From an uncultured Actinomycetes bacterium (lineage in GTDB: Bacteria > Actinomycetota > Thermoleophilia > Miltoncostaeales > Miltoncostaeaceae): DNA of 6,345 nt. The DNA lies in the NCBI GenBank assembly GCA_903866425.1, contig CAIPNN010000120.1, forward strand, positions 1 to 6,345, given 5' to 3'. The translations under genes and the position numbers were made by a program. Shown here piece after piece: positions 5,557 through 6,345 of this stretch (position 1 is its first letter; each line of letters begins with the position of its first letter). The notes below the pieces were generated by a model. That model had not been told where the DNA came from. It saw nothing but the letters and a program-made list of their open reading frames with translations, and did no database searches.

Positions 5557-6345
5557 ATGAGCCGGCAGGAGCGACGGACCACGATGTCGCGACTGCGCGA
5601 GATCGCGCGCATCGCGACCAAGCACGGCTTCGGCTACGTGTTCCGTCGTGGTGGTGGGTCGCCGGACGATGTTGCTGACGACCGTTCCACCCGGGGGATC
5701 CGGGTGAAGGAGATGCTGGAAGAACTCGGCCCGACGTTCGTCAAGTTCGGCCAGCTGCTGGCCACCCGCCCCGACGTGGTGCCGCAGGACATCATCGTCG
5801 AGCTGCGCCGCCTGCAGGACGACGTGAAGCCTGAGCCCTTCGACAAGATCCGGCAGGTGGTGGAGCACGAGCTGGGCCTGACGCTCGAGCAGGCGTATGA
5901 GTGGTTTGACGAGGAGCCCATCGGGTCGGCATCGGTGGGGCAGGTGCACGTCGCGGGCCTGCCCGGTGGCGATGAGGTGGTCGTGAAGGTGCAGCGGCCG
6001 GAGGCCCAGGCCTCAATGGAGGCCGACATCGACCTGCTCTATCGCCTCGCCGGGCTGATGAAGGATCGCGTCAAGCGGTTGTCGTTCATCGACCTCACGG
6101 GTCTGGTGGACGAATTCGCGCGCACCGTGCGCCACGAGCTCGACTACCGCAACGAGGCCCGCAGCTGCGAGGCGGTGCGGGCGAACTTCTCGGGCAACGA
6201 CAACGTCGACGTCCCAAAGGTGCACTGGCGCCGTACCGCTGAGCGCGTGCTCACGATGGACCGCATCGCCGGGCGTCCACTGGCGCATACCGACCTCGAC
6301 CTCATGACGGCCGAAGAGCGCCGCACGCTCGCGGTGCGCATCGCC
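5557..6345 (+). CDS. AarF/UbiB (ABC1/ADCK-family) atypical kinase (3' truncated)
   Basis: 263 residues of an open frame run off the window end. This is the N-terminal half of a UbiB/ABC1 atypical kinase-like ATPase, a family linked to quinone and isoprenoid lipid biosynthesis or transport. Signature elements: KxGQ motif in PTFVKFGQLLATRPDVVP (59-76; K63, Q66); the Ala-rich loop in place of a glycine-rich loop, PIGSASVGQVHVAG (121-134); the invariant Lys in VVVKVQRP (K144); and the ExD motif in RHELDYRNEA (E194, D196). The catalytic loop, DFG and any C-terminal membrane helices lie beyond the edge. The start is uncertain: ATG 5557 follows the phasin-like stop by 9 bases but has no clear ribosome-binding site, whereas ATG 5584 (Met10) has AGGAG (5567-5571) 12 bases upstream and gives the common family start MSRLREIARIATKHGFGY. 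It probably lies in the same operon as secDF. Whether it serves quinone synthesis or another lipid pathway cannot be told. Confidence 0.95.
   Translation, partial: MSRQERRTTMSRLREIARIATKHGFGYVFRRGGGSPDDVADDRSTRGIRVKEMLEELGPTFVKFGQLLATRPDVVPQDIIVELRRLQDDVKPEPFDKIRQVVEHELGLTLEQAYEWFDEEPIGSASVGQVHVAGLPGGDEVVVKVQRPEAQASMEADIDLLYRLAGLMKDRVKRLSFIDLTGLVDEFARTVRHELDYRNEARSCEAVRANFSGNDNVDVPKVHWRRTAERVLTMDRIAGRPLAHTDLDLMTAEERRTLAVRIA

Noticed and set aside
5539..5566. Inverted repeat GCCGGC (5539-5544) and GCCGGC (5561-5566) flanking the UbiB-like start codon
   Set aside because: GCCGGC is a 6-base self-palindrome expected often in such GC-rich DNA; the 16-base loop and lack of extension give no reason to call a regulatory hairpin.
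4837..5949. 370-residue open frame on the minus strand across the secDF tail, phasin-like and UbiB-like genes
   Set aside because: It crosses three plus-strand genes with good motifs and is low-complexity, with no ribosome-binding site or family signature seen.
1..6345. Search for CRISPR repeats, tRNA/rRNA genes, transposases, toxin-antitoxin or phage-defence genes
   Set aside because: No direct-repeat arrays, cloverleaf-like segments, terminal inverted repeats or related protein motifs were seen; the coding space is fully occupied by the listed genes.

Overview
This is a high-GC (roughly 65%, by eye), gene-dense bacterial chromosome segment holding housekeeping genes. No mobile element, CRISPR array, tRNA or rRNA was seen. 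GC content, the actinobacterial-looking extended -10 element, a PimA-like GT4 glycosyltransferase, and a phasin-like gene next to an ABC1-kinase gene suggest a deep-branching Actinomycetota lineage (for example Thermoleophilia-like). Chloroflexota or another high-GC group cannot be excluded. The fused SecDF argues against a typical mycobacterial or streptomycete chromosome, where secD and secF are separate genes.

Layout: (1) 1-778, plus strand: the C-terminal ~258 residues of RuvB, the Holliday-junction branch-migration motor. (2) 775-1953, minus strand: a complete GT4 glycosyltransferase. Its stop codon overlaps that of ruvB on the palindrome CTAG, and a small perfect hairpin lies just beyond its stop. 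(3) 1954-2062: a divergent intergenic region with a plausible extended -10 promoter for the secretion genes. (4) 2063-2359 yajC, 2399-5182 a fused secDF, 5179-5547 a small phasin-like coiled-coil protein, and 5557 to the window end an AarF/UbiB (ABC1) atypical kinase. These four plus-strand genes are tightly spaced or overlapping and look like one transcription unit.

RuvB resolves recombination intermediates. YajC and SecDF are accessory membrane subunits of the Sec translocase, with SecDF using the proton gradient to pull substrates out. The phasin-like/UbiB pair probably has a separate lipid, quinone or granule-related role and appears co-transcribed with the Sec genes. The glycosyltransferase interrupts the ruv-yajC-sec linkage that is common in bacteria.

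No clear new multi-gene system was found. The points most worth a second look are the loss of the first acidic residue of the EX7E motif in the glycosyltransferase, the fused SecDF with an enlarged periplasmic head and a long charged tail, the translational overlap of secDF with the phasin-like gene, and the tail-to-tail stop overlap with its hairpin.
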